DNA of 64,000 nt, taken from the NCBI GenBank assembly GCA_020636005.1, contig JACJYR010000004.1, forward strand, positions 620,001 through 684,000. Direction: 5' to 3'. Below the pieces are notes generated by a model that worked only from the letters and a program-made list of their open reading frames with translations, ran no database searches and was not told where the DNA came from. The position numbers and the translations under genes were made by a program. Origin of the DNA: Lewinellaceae bacterium. GTDB taxonomy: Bacteria > Bacteroidota > Bacteroidia > Chitinophagales > Saprospiraceae. Positions within the stretch are counted from its first letter, which is position 1; each line of letters starts with the position of its first letter. Positions 15,406-22,870 of this stretch are shown here, piece after piece.

Positions 15406-15860
15406 CAGCCGCCGTTTTTATTGCCCAAAACATCCTGCGCCAACGATGACATGTCCAGTTCTTTGTCGAGTTGGGCCTCGTATTCTTTCGCTGCCCACAC
15501 TTCTATTTTATCCTGGACTGCCGCCAAGACGACTTCGCCATCCCCTACCCCAGCCCATTCCAAAAGCTGGTTGGGGAAGTTGAGCCGATCAGCGGAATCT
15601 TTTTTCATGGGCGTAGCGCCCCGGTAAAAAGCCCGCTTAAAAATCCTGGCTTTTTCGTCAAAATCGTTCAATTGATTAACTTGCGCAGATTTTTCGTCCC
15701 AAACTTTTTTGGGATAAAGCATGAGGCACTTCTCCATACCCCGGTTGACCACGAAATTGTCCCGCTCGTCTGCCGCCAGTTGGTCGAGCAGTGCGGAAGG
15801 GAGCCGAAGCCGCCCTTTAGGGTCAATTTTGCAGGGAAATTCCCCCAGGAGTTGGTTCAT
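15405..15860 (-). CDS. mraZ: Transcriptional regulator MraZ
   Basis: 151-residue dcw regulator of the AbrB/MraZ fold that acts as a ring-shaped oligomer. The first DNA-contact motif is present (IDPKGRLRLP, about 12-21). The second, normally DxQGR-like, is degenerate (KDSADRLNFP, about 87-96). First gene of the cluster; its own upstream region carries TGGGA-type boxes in 10-bp phase, the arrangement MraZ recognises in other bacteria, so autoregulation is likely. ATG at 15858-15860. Confidence 0.95.
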   Translation of the reverse strand: MNQLLGEFPCKIDPKGRLRLPSALLDQLAADERDNFVVNRGMEKCLMLYPKKVWDEKSAQVNQLNDFDEKARIFKRAFYRGATPMKKDSADRLNFPNQLLEWAGVGDGEVVLAAVQDKIEVWAAKEYEAQLDKELDMSSLAQDVLGNKNGG

Positions 15861-15882
15861 GTACCGTTAAATTCAATTATTG

Positions 15883-15927
15883 CTCCAAAAGTAGCTACTT
15901 TCTCCCACAAGTTTCCACTTTCTCCCA
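15883..15927 (-). promoter_or_regulatory. Predicted MraZ operator upstream of mraZ
   Basis: Read on the minus strand, TGGGA (15923-15927), TGGAA (15913-15917), TGGGA (15903-15907) and TGGAG (15883-15887) fall in exact 10-bp phase; only the 15893-15897 position is not a match. Repeated TGGGN boxes with 5-bp spacers are the known MraZ target. The site ends 22 bp before the mraZ start. Confidence 0.75.
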
Positions 15928-16094
15928 CCGAAAGTGCGAAAAAGTTTTCCACATTTTTCATTTTATTATTGTCGTGTGCTATTTGTAATCGGATAGCTGG
16001 CAATTTTTTAAATGATTTGGAAACACAGTGGAGGTAAATTTTGATATATTTATTGTTAGAGCGATTTCTACAGGAAAAATTTTGGCCCGGGTTT

Positions 16095-16151
16095 CCACTT
16101 TTTTACACCTTGGGTAGAATCTTGAGTTTTAGTTACCCACTTTTTTACACC
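16095..16151. repeat. Two identical 15-bp direct repeats 42 bp apart in the mraZ / DUF2071 divergent region
   Basis: CCACTTTTTTACACC occurs at 16095-16109 and again at 16137-16151, a spacing of about four helical turns. On the minus strand each ends in GTGG, resembling half of an MraZ box. The whole gap 15861-16306 holds this repeat, the MraZ boxes and A/T-rich DNA that must contain promoters for both divergent genes; no further gene is visible in it. Confidence 0.65.
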
Positions 16152-16306
16152 GGCAGTGTGTTTAGGGTAAACTATTGTAGTTGGGCTTAGTTAGGTTGGG
16201 GTTTTTCACCAAGGCATTGCCTCAAAATAGCTGACTCAACTGTGGCTTACGTTTTCGGTCAAAGCCGCCGTGCCGAGGCTACACCTTTTAGTTGTAACTC
16301 AATTTC

Positions 16307-17026
16307 ATGGAACCTATCTTTTTGAAAGCAGCATGGAAAAACCTCATCATGGCCAACTATGCTGTTGAACCATCTATCCTGCTTCCCTTCTTGCCTGCCC
16401 ACACGGAATTGGATTTCTGGAACGGTCAGTGCTACATCAGCCTGGTTGGTTTCATGTTTTTGAACACAAGAGTGTTAGGCATTTCGATTCCCTTTCACCG
16501 AAATTTTGAAGAAGTAAACCTGCGTTTTTATGTCCGCTGCAAGGATGGCGACGAGTGGAAGCGGGGCGTCGTTTTCATCAAAGAAATAGTGCCGAAATGG
16601 GCTATCAGCTTGGTGGCCAATACTTTTTATGGTGAAAAATACATCGCCCTGCCCATGCGAAATGAGATGGAAATACAAGCAGGTGGAAGTCTTTCTGTAG
16701 GCTACGGCTGGAAATTAGGTGCTGACTGGGACGAGCTAAAAGTAGAAACCCTCCCCCACTCTGCCGAACTGACTCCCGGCAGCGAGGAAGAGTTTATCAC
16801 CCAGCATTATTGGGGCTACACTAAATCGAAAGGCGACCGAACTTCGGAGTACCAGGTGGAACACCCCTCCTGGAAGGTGTATCAAGTCAAAGACTATTAT
16901 ATAAATGTATCGGGAGAAAGGCTGTATGGGAAAGAATTCGGTGAAATATTGAAGGGAAAACCGGACAGCGTTTTTATGGCGGAAGGTTCGGAGATTTTGG
17001 TGAGGAAAGGGAAAATGATACGTTGA
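16307..17026 (+). CDS. DUF2071 (YqjF-like) protein
   Basis: 239 residues, soluble. Characteristic features are the opening FLKAAWKNLIMANYAV, LLPFLPAHTELDFWNG, YISLVGFMFLNTRVLG and FEEVNLRFYVR. The family (YqjF, DUF2071) has no established activity; the fold is related to acetoacetate decarboxylase-like proteins. It is transcribed divergently from mraZ and has no operon partner; the next gene is convergent, nine bases beyond its stop. Confidence 0.85.
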   Translation: MEPIFLKAAWKNLIMANYAVEPSILLPFLPAHTELDFWNGQCYISLVGFMFLNTRVLGISIPFHRNFEEVNLRFYVRCKDGDEWKRGVVFIKEIVPKWAISLVANTFYGEKYIALPMRNEMEIQAGGSLSVGYGWKLGADWDELKVETLPHSAELTPGSEEEFITQHYWGYTKSKGDRTSEYQVEHPSWKVYQVKDYYINVSGERLYGKEFGEILKGKPDSVFMAEGSEILVRKGKMIR

Positions 17027-17034
17027 CTTTATAA

Positions 17035-17622
17035 TTACTCTGGCTTGACAAAAACATCTTTTGCTTTGAGCTTAAAACCTTCTACGACAGGCTCGGCACT
17101 GCAAATTTTATCGCCGCTGCAAACTTCTATATCTTCCGGGGAGCGATAAATCTCCACCGTTTCGCTATCAGGGAAAATATGCCAAAGGATTTTCACGCCC
17201 GCTTTGAAGTATTCCCGGACTTTGTTTTTGACGATAATAATGCTGTCAGTTTTGGAGATGACTTCAATGACAAATTCTGGAATCGGCTCTTCTCCCCTGG
17301 CACCAGCGGCTACTTGTTCAACGGTGATATATGAAAAGTCTGGTTTACGTAATTGATTTGCAGATGTCCAGACTTCAAGTTCTTGCTCCAGCATATTGTC
17401 CGCTTGAAAAGCGGGGGTTTTTTTGAAAAACCGACGAAGGTTTAACGTGATGTACTGTTCTTTAAATTTCATGGCTTCCGTTTTCTCAATGATGCCTTTG
17501 TTGAACTCGTATTTCACGCCGGGCCCACCTTTCCTATACTTTTTTAGGAAGGTTTCAATAGAAATCTTGCGGGGCTGCTTTTCCGTAAACCTCGGCCTTG
17601 GCGTTTCAATAGACTTTACCAT
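17035..17622 (-). CDS. Uma2-family (DUF820) putative endonuclease
   Basis: 195 residues. The PD-(D/E)XK-like core of the Uma2 family is visible: RKPDFSYI (92-99), PEFVIEVISKTDS (115-127) and KVREYFKAGVKILWHI (134-149), with a late EIYRSPED strand. Such proteins are frequent in Bacteroidota and cyanobacteria, often as dispersed single copies. The function is unproven and a nuclease role is inferred from the fold. It stands alone here. A second family member is at 51643-52272. Confidence 0.85.
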   Translation of the reverse strand: MVKSIETPRPRFTEKQPRKISIETFLKKYRKGGPGVKYEFNKGIIEKTEAMKFKEQYITLNLRRFFKKTPAFQADNMLEQELEVWTSANQLRKPDFSYITVEQVAAGARGEEPIPEFVIEVISKTDSIIIVKNKVREYFKAGVKILWHIFPDSETVEIYRSPEDIEVCSGDKICSAEPVVEGFKLKAKDVFVKPE

Positions 17623-17705
17623 TTTCTGAATTTTTTGTTGACAAACTTAAACGTTGGCGGGTACTTTACAAAACTTCGGAGAACATAAAACCTGTTTGCC
17701 TTTCG

Positions 17706-18476
17706 TTATCTGGCTTCTTCTTTGGGTGCAAATTCCCAATTTTCTTCCTTTCTGAAACTCCCAAAAAAGCTCATCCATTTCATCTGCAAAACACCCAGAA
17801 TGGCTTCTTTTACAATGCCTTTCGACATTTTGGAAGCCCCCTCTATGCGATCCGTAAAAGTGATGGGGATTTCCTTGATCTTAAAACCAAGCTGCCGGGC
17901 TGCAAATTTCATTTCTATCTGGAAGGCGTAACCTATGAACTTTATTTTATCCAAATCTATGGTTTCCAGCACTTTGCGCCGGTAGCCCACAAAGCCGGCA
18001 GTGGGGTCTTTTACCCACATCCAGGTGACGCATCGGACGTAGAGGGAAGCGCCGTAGGACAGTATTTTCCGGTCGGCGGGCCAGTTTACACATCTACCGC
18101 CCCTCACATACCGTGAGCCAACAACGACATCAGCCAATCCATTTTGAAGTACCTCCTGCATCCTCAACAAATCTTTCGGGTTGTGGGAAAAATCGCAGTC
18201 CATTTCAAAAATATAATCAAACCCATGCTGGATGCCCCACCTGAAACCTGCAATGTAAGCAGTGCCAAGGCCAAGTTTCCCTGGCCTTTCCATGATAGAA
18301 AGGGAGCCTGGACTTTGCCTAATTTTGGACTTGACAATATTGGCGGTGCCATCCGGCGATCCGTCGTCAACAATGAGCACGTGGAACGGAACAGGAAGTG
18401 ATAAGACGGCGTCTATCATTTTCCCTACGTTTTCCTTTTCGTTGTAGGTGGGGATTATGACAAGGTTCTTCGACAA
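17706..18476 (-). CDS. Family 2 glycosyltransferase, polyprenol-phosphate mannose synthase-like
   Basis: 256 residues, GT-A fold. Motifs: VIIPTYNEKENVGKMI (6-21), VDDGSPDGT (36-44), RPGKLGLGTAYIAGF (64-78), EMDCDFSHNP (91-100) and GSRYVRGG. These match DPM1-type enzymes that transfer a hexose from a nucleotide sugar to a polyprenyl phosphate on the cytoplasmic face of the membrane. There is no C-terminal membrane domain. The start appears to be TTG at 18474-18476; no in-frame ATG lies nearby upstream. It is probably transcribed alone, since a terminator separates it from the TonB receptor gene. Confidence 0.85.
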   Translation of the reverse strand: MSKNLVIIPTYNEKENVGKMIDAVLSLPVPFHVLIVDDGSPDGTANIVKSKIRQSPGSLSIMERPGKLGLGTAYIAGFRWGIQHGFDYIFEMDCDFSHNPKDLLRMQEVLQNGLADVVVGSRYVRGGRCVNWPADRKILSYGASLYVRCVTWMWVKDPTAGFVGYRRKVLETIDLDKIKFIGYAFQIEMKFAARQLGFKIKEIPITFTDRIEGASKMSKGIVKEAILGVLQMKWMSFFGSFRKEENWEFAPKEEAR

Positions 18477-18640
18477 AACGTGATGTTGATTTTGAGAATA
18501 AGGCGAATTGTTTTACGCCTAACGCCAATAAAGGTTCAAAATTACTCATTATAAGTTTTGGTGAGTAATGGTATTGCAGATTGTCAAAAAGTTGGCCGAA
18601 TCAAGGGCCTTTGATTGTAGATTGGGCAACAAAAGCAAAT

Positions 18641-18685
18641 AAAAAAGGGCATGTCCCGGCAAAATCCGGTTCATGCCCCTTTTAT
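18641..18685 (-). terminator. Terminator after the TonB receptor gene
   Basis: A stem GGGCATG/CATGCCC is flanked by A-rich and T-rich tracts, with an inner CCGG/CCGG stem. It lies 26 bp past the receptor stop and works in the minus direction, possibly in both. Confidence 0.75.
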
Positions 18686-18710
18686 GTTTGAGGTTTTTTT
18701 AGTTTAACTA

Positions 18711-21071
18711 TCAAAACTTAAAATCCAGCCGGAGCGTAAAATTCCTTGGCGATTCCAGGGTGCCTGGGCGGGTGGAATATTCCCTGTTCAACAGGTTATT
18801 GACAATAAAGGAAGCCTTAATCTCCTTCGTGATTTGGTAGCCGGCCCGGGCACTAAAGGCGACATCCCCTGAATTGTGGGCCTGCCGCCATTCTTTTAAT
18901 CCGATGTCTTCACCGTTCGGATTGGTCAGCAGCGGCGTCTCGAAGAGGGCGTCTATGTTTTCCATGAAACTGTTATAATTGGCGACAAGGCCGATAGAAA
19001 GATTGTTAATGTTCGTCTCAACGTCGAATTTAAGGGTGTGCCTGTACCGGTATTTCAGGACGTTGATGCATTTTTCTTTGTCCGGGTCGTCATCCTGGTA
19101 GCATATCGAAGAATTGATGGCATTGGTGCGGCCCCTGGAATCATCCGGCAGATCCCATCCAAATTCCTTGAACTTTGGATCAATGAAAGTATAGCCGGCC
19201 AGAATAGTGGTGGGCAACCCGAAGAGTTTACCGAAGCCCTGCACGCCTACTTCAAAACCCTTTATCCGGGTGTCGCCGATGTTTTGCGACTGGAAGGCAA
19301 TGCCCTGGTCGAGCACCAGGCTGAACTCCATCATGTCCTGGTATTCCATCCAGAAAGCGGCCACATCCACAAAACCATTGAATCCGCTGACTTTAAACCC
19401 TTGTTTGATGCCTATCTCCGTAGTCCATCCGGTTTCAGACTGGAGGTTGAAATTGGGCACAATAGGCGTGGCGCCGAAGTAGGTATAAATGAATTTTTCA
19501 GCAATGGTTGGGAAACGATAGCCCTGTCCCCACGAAGCCCGCACAAATGTTTTTGGGGAAACCTGGTAATTGGCCCCTACCCTCAATACCGGTTTGGATT
19601 CGTGGATTTTACCATCCTCATAATAGTCTTTAGTCAGGATGGTATCGTTGGGATAGGTGAGCCTTTCGGGCACGAACACAGTATTGTCTTCAAATCTCAG
19701 CCCAGCCGATACGGTCAGTTTTTCAAAAAACTTTTTGTCTATTTGAAGATACGCTGCCAGGTTGCGGGACGTGAAGGTATTGTTCCCGTAGAGCGGAGCT
19801 TTCACCCTCGTACCAAAGTACACCCCCCCGGCAGTAGCGACCAGCCCCAATTTCTTCATTTTCCGCTGAAACTGGTACTCGCCGTAATAAACATCCGAAA
19901 TCTGGGACTGATCCACGGAGGAGGAACCAGTGTTGTTGGCCACACTGAAAAAGCGGCCCAGCAGCTTGTGACGGTTGTTCCCTTTGTCAAAATAGGTAAC
20001 AAATGGATCAATGTTGTAGCGCAGGTTGTTGGAGTTCGACAGCGCTGTACCTGCCCTGTATAGGCTGTCCAACCCGTACCAGTAAAAGAAAGAGTGGCCT
20101 TTTGACTTATTCATGTTGGCATTGGCACCAATGGAAAGGCGATCGGAAATACGATAGCGCAGGCTGATGTTTGCCCTGCCCCGGCGGGAAGAGGAGCCTT
20201 CGTCCACCGGGTTGTTGTGGTAATAATTGCCGCCCAGCACGAGGTCCAATTTTCCCATTTTCCGCCGGTGCGAAACGCTGATACCCGATGTGTTCGGCGG
20301 CGAGTCCCACCATTTCAGGATTTCATTTTTTGGGCTGTCGTAAATGGTAAAGAACGGGGCAATCATCGTCTCCGGCTTCGACTTGGCATAGGCCGTCCGC
20401 ACGTTGATGATGCCGTTCAGGGCAGACGAACCGTACAATGCCGAGGCAGCGCCTTTCACCACCTCCACCTGCTCTATGTTTTCCAGCGGAACATCGCTCC
20501 ATTGGGGGAACCCGGAATCGGCCTGGTAAATGGGAATGTCGTCCACCAACAGCAGCACCCGGCTGCCCGCTCCGTAAGAAAAGCCGGAGCCGCCCCTGAT
20601 GTTGGCCTGGTCGCCGATCATGCTCACGCCCGGCACTTTTTCGAGCAGGCCGCTGAGGCTGTTTTGGTTGGTGCTGGCTATCAGGGCAGGTTTTATCACG
20701 TCGAGCGACACTGTCACTTCACCCAGGGCTACTTCGTGCTTGCCGCTGGTCACGGTGGCCGTTTCCAGGATGTTCATGCTTTCCATCAGCCTGATTTCCA
20801 AGTATTTCGACTCGCCCTGCCCTAGGGTGATGGTCATTTTGCTGGTTTCATAGCCCACGTAGCTGGCAGCCAGTTCGTAAGTGCCCGGGGCCAGCTTCAG
20901 GTTGAACTGCCCTTCGAGATCAGTGACGGTACCCTCGCCGCCAGCCAGCAGGGTGGCGGCGATGAGCGGGGTTGCGGTTTTTTCGTCCAATATTTTACCG
21001 GTGATGGTTGCATTTTGGGAAAAAAGGGAAAGGGAACACAGGGTGAAAAAGGATAGGAAAACTTTGTTCAT
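18711..21071 (-). CDS. TonB-dependent outer-membrane receptor
   Basis: 786 residues from the ATG at 21069-21071, which begins a signal peptide (MNKVFLSFFTLCSLSLFSQ). Next is a carboxypeptidase-like regulatory domain (about 20-100; TGKILDEKTATPLIAAT, GTYELAASYVGY), a plug domain (about 115-230; LLEKVPGVSMIG, NIRGGSGFSYGAGSRVLLLVDDIPI, VEVVKGAASALYGSSALNGIINV) and a beta-barrel ending in RLDFKF. The substrate is not evident; the pattern fits small catecholate, cobalamin or metal-type receptors rather than SusC, because no SusD gene is adjacent. It is transcribed alone, with a terminator downstream and a structured element about 55 bp upstream of the start. Confidence 0.93.
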   Translation of the reverse strand: MNKVFLSFFTLCSLSLFSQNATITGKILDEKTATPLIAATLLAGGEGTVTDLEGQFNLKLAPGTYELAASYVGYETSKMTITLGQGESKYLEIRLMESMNILETATVTSGKHEVALGEVTVSLDVIKPALIASTNQNSLSGLLEKVPGVSMIGDQANIRGGSGFSYGAGSRVLLLVDDIPIYQADSGFPQWSDVPLENIEQVEVVKGAASALYGSSALNGIINVRTAYAKSKPETMIAPFFTIYDSPKNEILKWWDSPPNTSGISVSHRRKMGKLDLVLGGNYYHNNPVDEGSSSRRGRANISLRYRISDRLSIGANANMNKSKGHSFFYWYGLDSLYRAGTALSNSNNLRYNIDPFVTYFDKGNNRHKLLGRFFSVANNTGSSSVDQSQISDVYYGEYQFQRKMKKLGLVATAGGVYFGTRVKAPLYGNNTFTSRNLAAYLQIDKKFFEKLTVSAGLRFEDNTVFVPERLTYPNDTILTKDYYEDGKIHESKPVLRVGANYQVSPKTFVRASWGQGYRFPTIAEKFIYTYFGATPIVPNFNLQSETGWTTEIGIKQGFKVSGFNGFVDVAAFWMEYQDMMEFSLVLDQGIAFQSQNIGDTRIKGFEVGVQGFGKLFGLPTTILAGYTFIDPKFKEFGWDLPDDSRGRTNAINSSICYQDDDPDKEKCINVLKYRYRHTLKFDVETNINNLSIGLVANYNSFMENIDALFETPLLTNPNGEDIGLKEWRQAHNSGDVAFSARAGYQITKEIKASFIVNNLLNREYSTRPGTLESPRNFTLRLDFKF

Positions 21072-21124
21072 AAATAATGTGGTTTTGAGTTTTATACAGC
21101 GTAAAAATAATGACACCGCTTGAA

Positions 21125-21193
21125 AAAGCTGCGTTCACTCCCCAACCTCGGGGGTGACAGCCAAGGCTGAGGATCATTCAGTTCCGCAGCTTT
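21125..21193 (-). other. Possible three-way-junction RNA element upstream of the TonB receptor
   Basis: AAAGCTGCG (21125-21133) pairs with CGCAGCTTT (21185-21193). Inside lie two hairpins, TCAC(T)CCCC/GGGGGTGA (21135-21157) and CAGCC-AA-GGCTG (21158-21169), followed by an unpaired stretch. It matches no riboswitch class I can recall. It could be a leader RNA of the receptor gene, or a dispersed palindromic element. Confidence 0.45.
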
Positions 21194-21666
21194 AAAAAAT
21201 GATTTTGATAATTGGAATATTGGATGGTACCCGTAGAAACTGCTTTAAAACATAAATGCCAGGACAAAAGAAGAAATGATAGAAAGAGGGGAGTTTGGAA
21301 TAAAAATTTTGCAAAAGTTTTTCATTCAAAACTCCCCCCGCCGATATTTTTTCGAGCTGGCAGGTTTTAAAATAGTTGATCAGTATTGCAAAGGCCATTG
21401 TCCGGGCTTCGCAGAAAGAGTGGGTGGAAAGGAGCTTTCCATAAGGAAAACGGCCTTCGTGCGGGGGTGCAAAAATAGCCATTGGTTTTAATAATCCATG
21501 TTGCAAGGGGTTTTGCAGAAATTAAAAGAGCCGATTTGATGTTGAAACCATCTTTTTTCAGAGATTTGCGCAGCGAAAAAAGAAATGCAAGGCTTTTTTC
21601 CTTTTTTCCCACCTATGCCCAATTATGGCTCCTTGCTGTTTTTACACAAACCTCATTTTTATTTTT
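21194..21666. other. Intergenic region, no gene recognised
   Basis: AT-rich DNA between divergent genes. Frames of up to about 100 codons exist but show no family, no signal peptide and no sensible start site. It should contain promoters for the TonB receptor and the T9SS protein, which I cannot place with confidence. Confidence 0.6.
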
Positions 21667-22467
21667 ATGAAGCGATTACTACCCTGCCTTTTGGCCCTGT
21701 TTTCCTGTTCCATCCTGTCCGCACAGTTTTGTACGCCCGACCCTGCTTATATGGATTCGACGGGTGTGTTCCCCATGCCTTACCATCCGACGGTTAACCC
21801 TTCGGGTGGCATCAATGAATGTGCTTATGTTGGGGAGCCTTATGAATTCGTCTTTACTATTGGGGTAGGCGATACATTGACCTATCAAGGAGCAAAGTTT
21901 GGATTGGTAAAAGTAAGGGTTGACAATGTCTTGAATTTGCCTTCTGGTTTGGCTTATGCGTGCGAGCCCGGTGGGTGCGAGTTTCTTAAAAATACCATAG
22001 GGTGTGCAAAAATTTATGGCACATCCAATGCCGCTCCCGGGGATTATCAGTTAGAGATTAAAGCAACTGTTTTCACATCTGGTTTTCCTCCGGTAATACC
22101 TAATATCACCTTCCCAAATGCTGATATTGCTCCTGGCGAGTACAAGTTGCAACTCTTGCCCGACCACAATACGGCCTGCACCGCTGTGGCCACCCGGGAA
22201 ATTTTGTCGGATAAAATGAAAATCGAGACCAGCCCAAACCCCGCATCAGGCCAGTTGAACATTGATATTTCCGCTGAAATCGCAGGAGAATTCAACTTTA
22301 AAGTATTAGACCTGACTGGCAAAACGGCCCATCAGGAAAAGGTGGCCATCTTTAAAGGCAGCAACAGGATTTCCCTGGACGGCAGCCGCTTGCCAAACGG
22401 CATTTATCTGGCTTTCCTTGAAAGCGGGGCAGGTATCATTTCCAAAAAATTTACCATCCAGCACTGA
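21667..22467 (+). CDS. Secreted protein with T9SS type A sorting domain
   Basis: 266 residues from the ATG at 21667. Signal peptide MKRLLPCLLALFSCSILSAQ. The mature part begins FCTPDPAYMDST and contains a compact beta-rich domain (about 25-175) with several Cys (ECAYVGE, ACEPGGCEFL, IGCAKIYG) that may form disulfides. The last about 80 residues are a Por/T9SS sorting domain: SPNPASGQLNIDIS, FKVLDLTGK, RLPNGIYLAF and KKFTIQH. The substrate or role of the N-terminal domain is unknown. It is monocistronic, with a strong terminator directly after. Confidence 0.88.
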   Translation: MKRLLPCLLALFSCSILSAQFCTPDPAYMDSTGVFPMPYHPTVNPSGGINECAYVGEPYEFVFTIGVGDTLTYQGAKFGLVKVRVDNVLNLPSGLAYACEPGGCEFLKNTIGCAKIYGTSNAAPGDYQLEIKATVFTSGFPPVIPNITFPNADIAPGEYKLQLLPDHNTACTAVATREILSDKMKIETSPNPASGQLNIDISAEIAGEFNFKVLDLTGKTAHQEKVAIFKGSNRISLDGSRLPNGIYLAFLESGAGIISKKFTIQH

Positions 22468-22500
22468 AAAACTGTTTCAATGTTTTTTCAGGCTTTATTA

Positions 22501-22533
22501 AAACGCACGGCAGAATCTGCCGTGCGTTTTTTT
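22501..22533 (+). terminator. Rho-independent terminator after the T9SS protein
   Basis: Perfect 14-bp inverted repeat AAACGCACGGCAGA around a single central base, followed by a run of T (to about 22536). It lies 33 bp past the stop. Confidence 0.93.
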
Positions 22534-22536
22534 TTA

Positions 22537-22870
22537 CCGGAGACTGACACTCGTTGATTTAAGTTGTCGAACCTTTTGCTTTTGGAATTGTCATTGGAAT
22601 GGTTATTTGATAATTTCCGGTAGGCGCTTTCAACCTTTCATAGCCCAATTTGGCAGGTTGGTCGGAAAGCAAGGGAATAAACAGCAGATGAAAGCGTTTT
22701 TAGCCTACTTTTGGCCGCTTTTTTTTGATTAGGAGAAGCCGGTTTGCCTTAAAACACATGGTTCGCTTTAATACCATTACCCTCTGAGATTCCAAATGTC
22801 TTTACACCGTCATGATAAACCTTAACTACCCGCACGGCGGGTTCTGTTTCTCACAAATAAATTCAAAAAA
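22537..22870. promoter_or_regulatory. Upstream region of the subtilase gene
   Basis: 334 bp with no gene visible. It holds A/T-rich DNA and a small hairpin CCCGC-ACG-GCGGG near 22833-22847, shortly before the subtilase start; the promoter is presumably here but no box is clear enough to call. Confidence 0.5.

Noticed and set aside
1..15860. Loss of ftsQ, ftsA and ftsZ from the dcw cluster
   Set aside because: The cluster runs off the left edge after murC, so these genes may simply lie outside the window.
17035..17622. Uma2 gene as a sign of a prophage or restriction island
   Set aside because: Uma2 genes are common single copies in this phylum; neighbours are housekeeping genes and no phage or restriction genes occur.
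21192..21506. A 104-codon minus-strand frame upstream of the TonB receptor
   Set aside because: No recognisable family, irregular composition, and it runs over the likely promoter and leader region.
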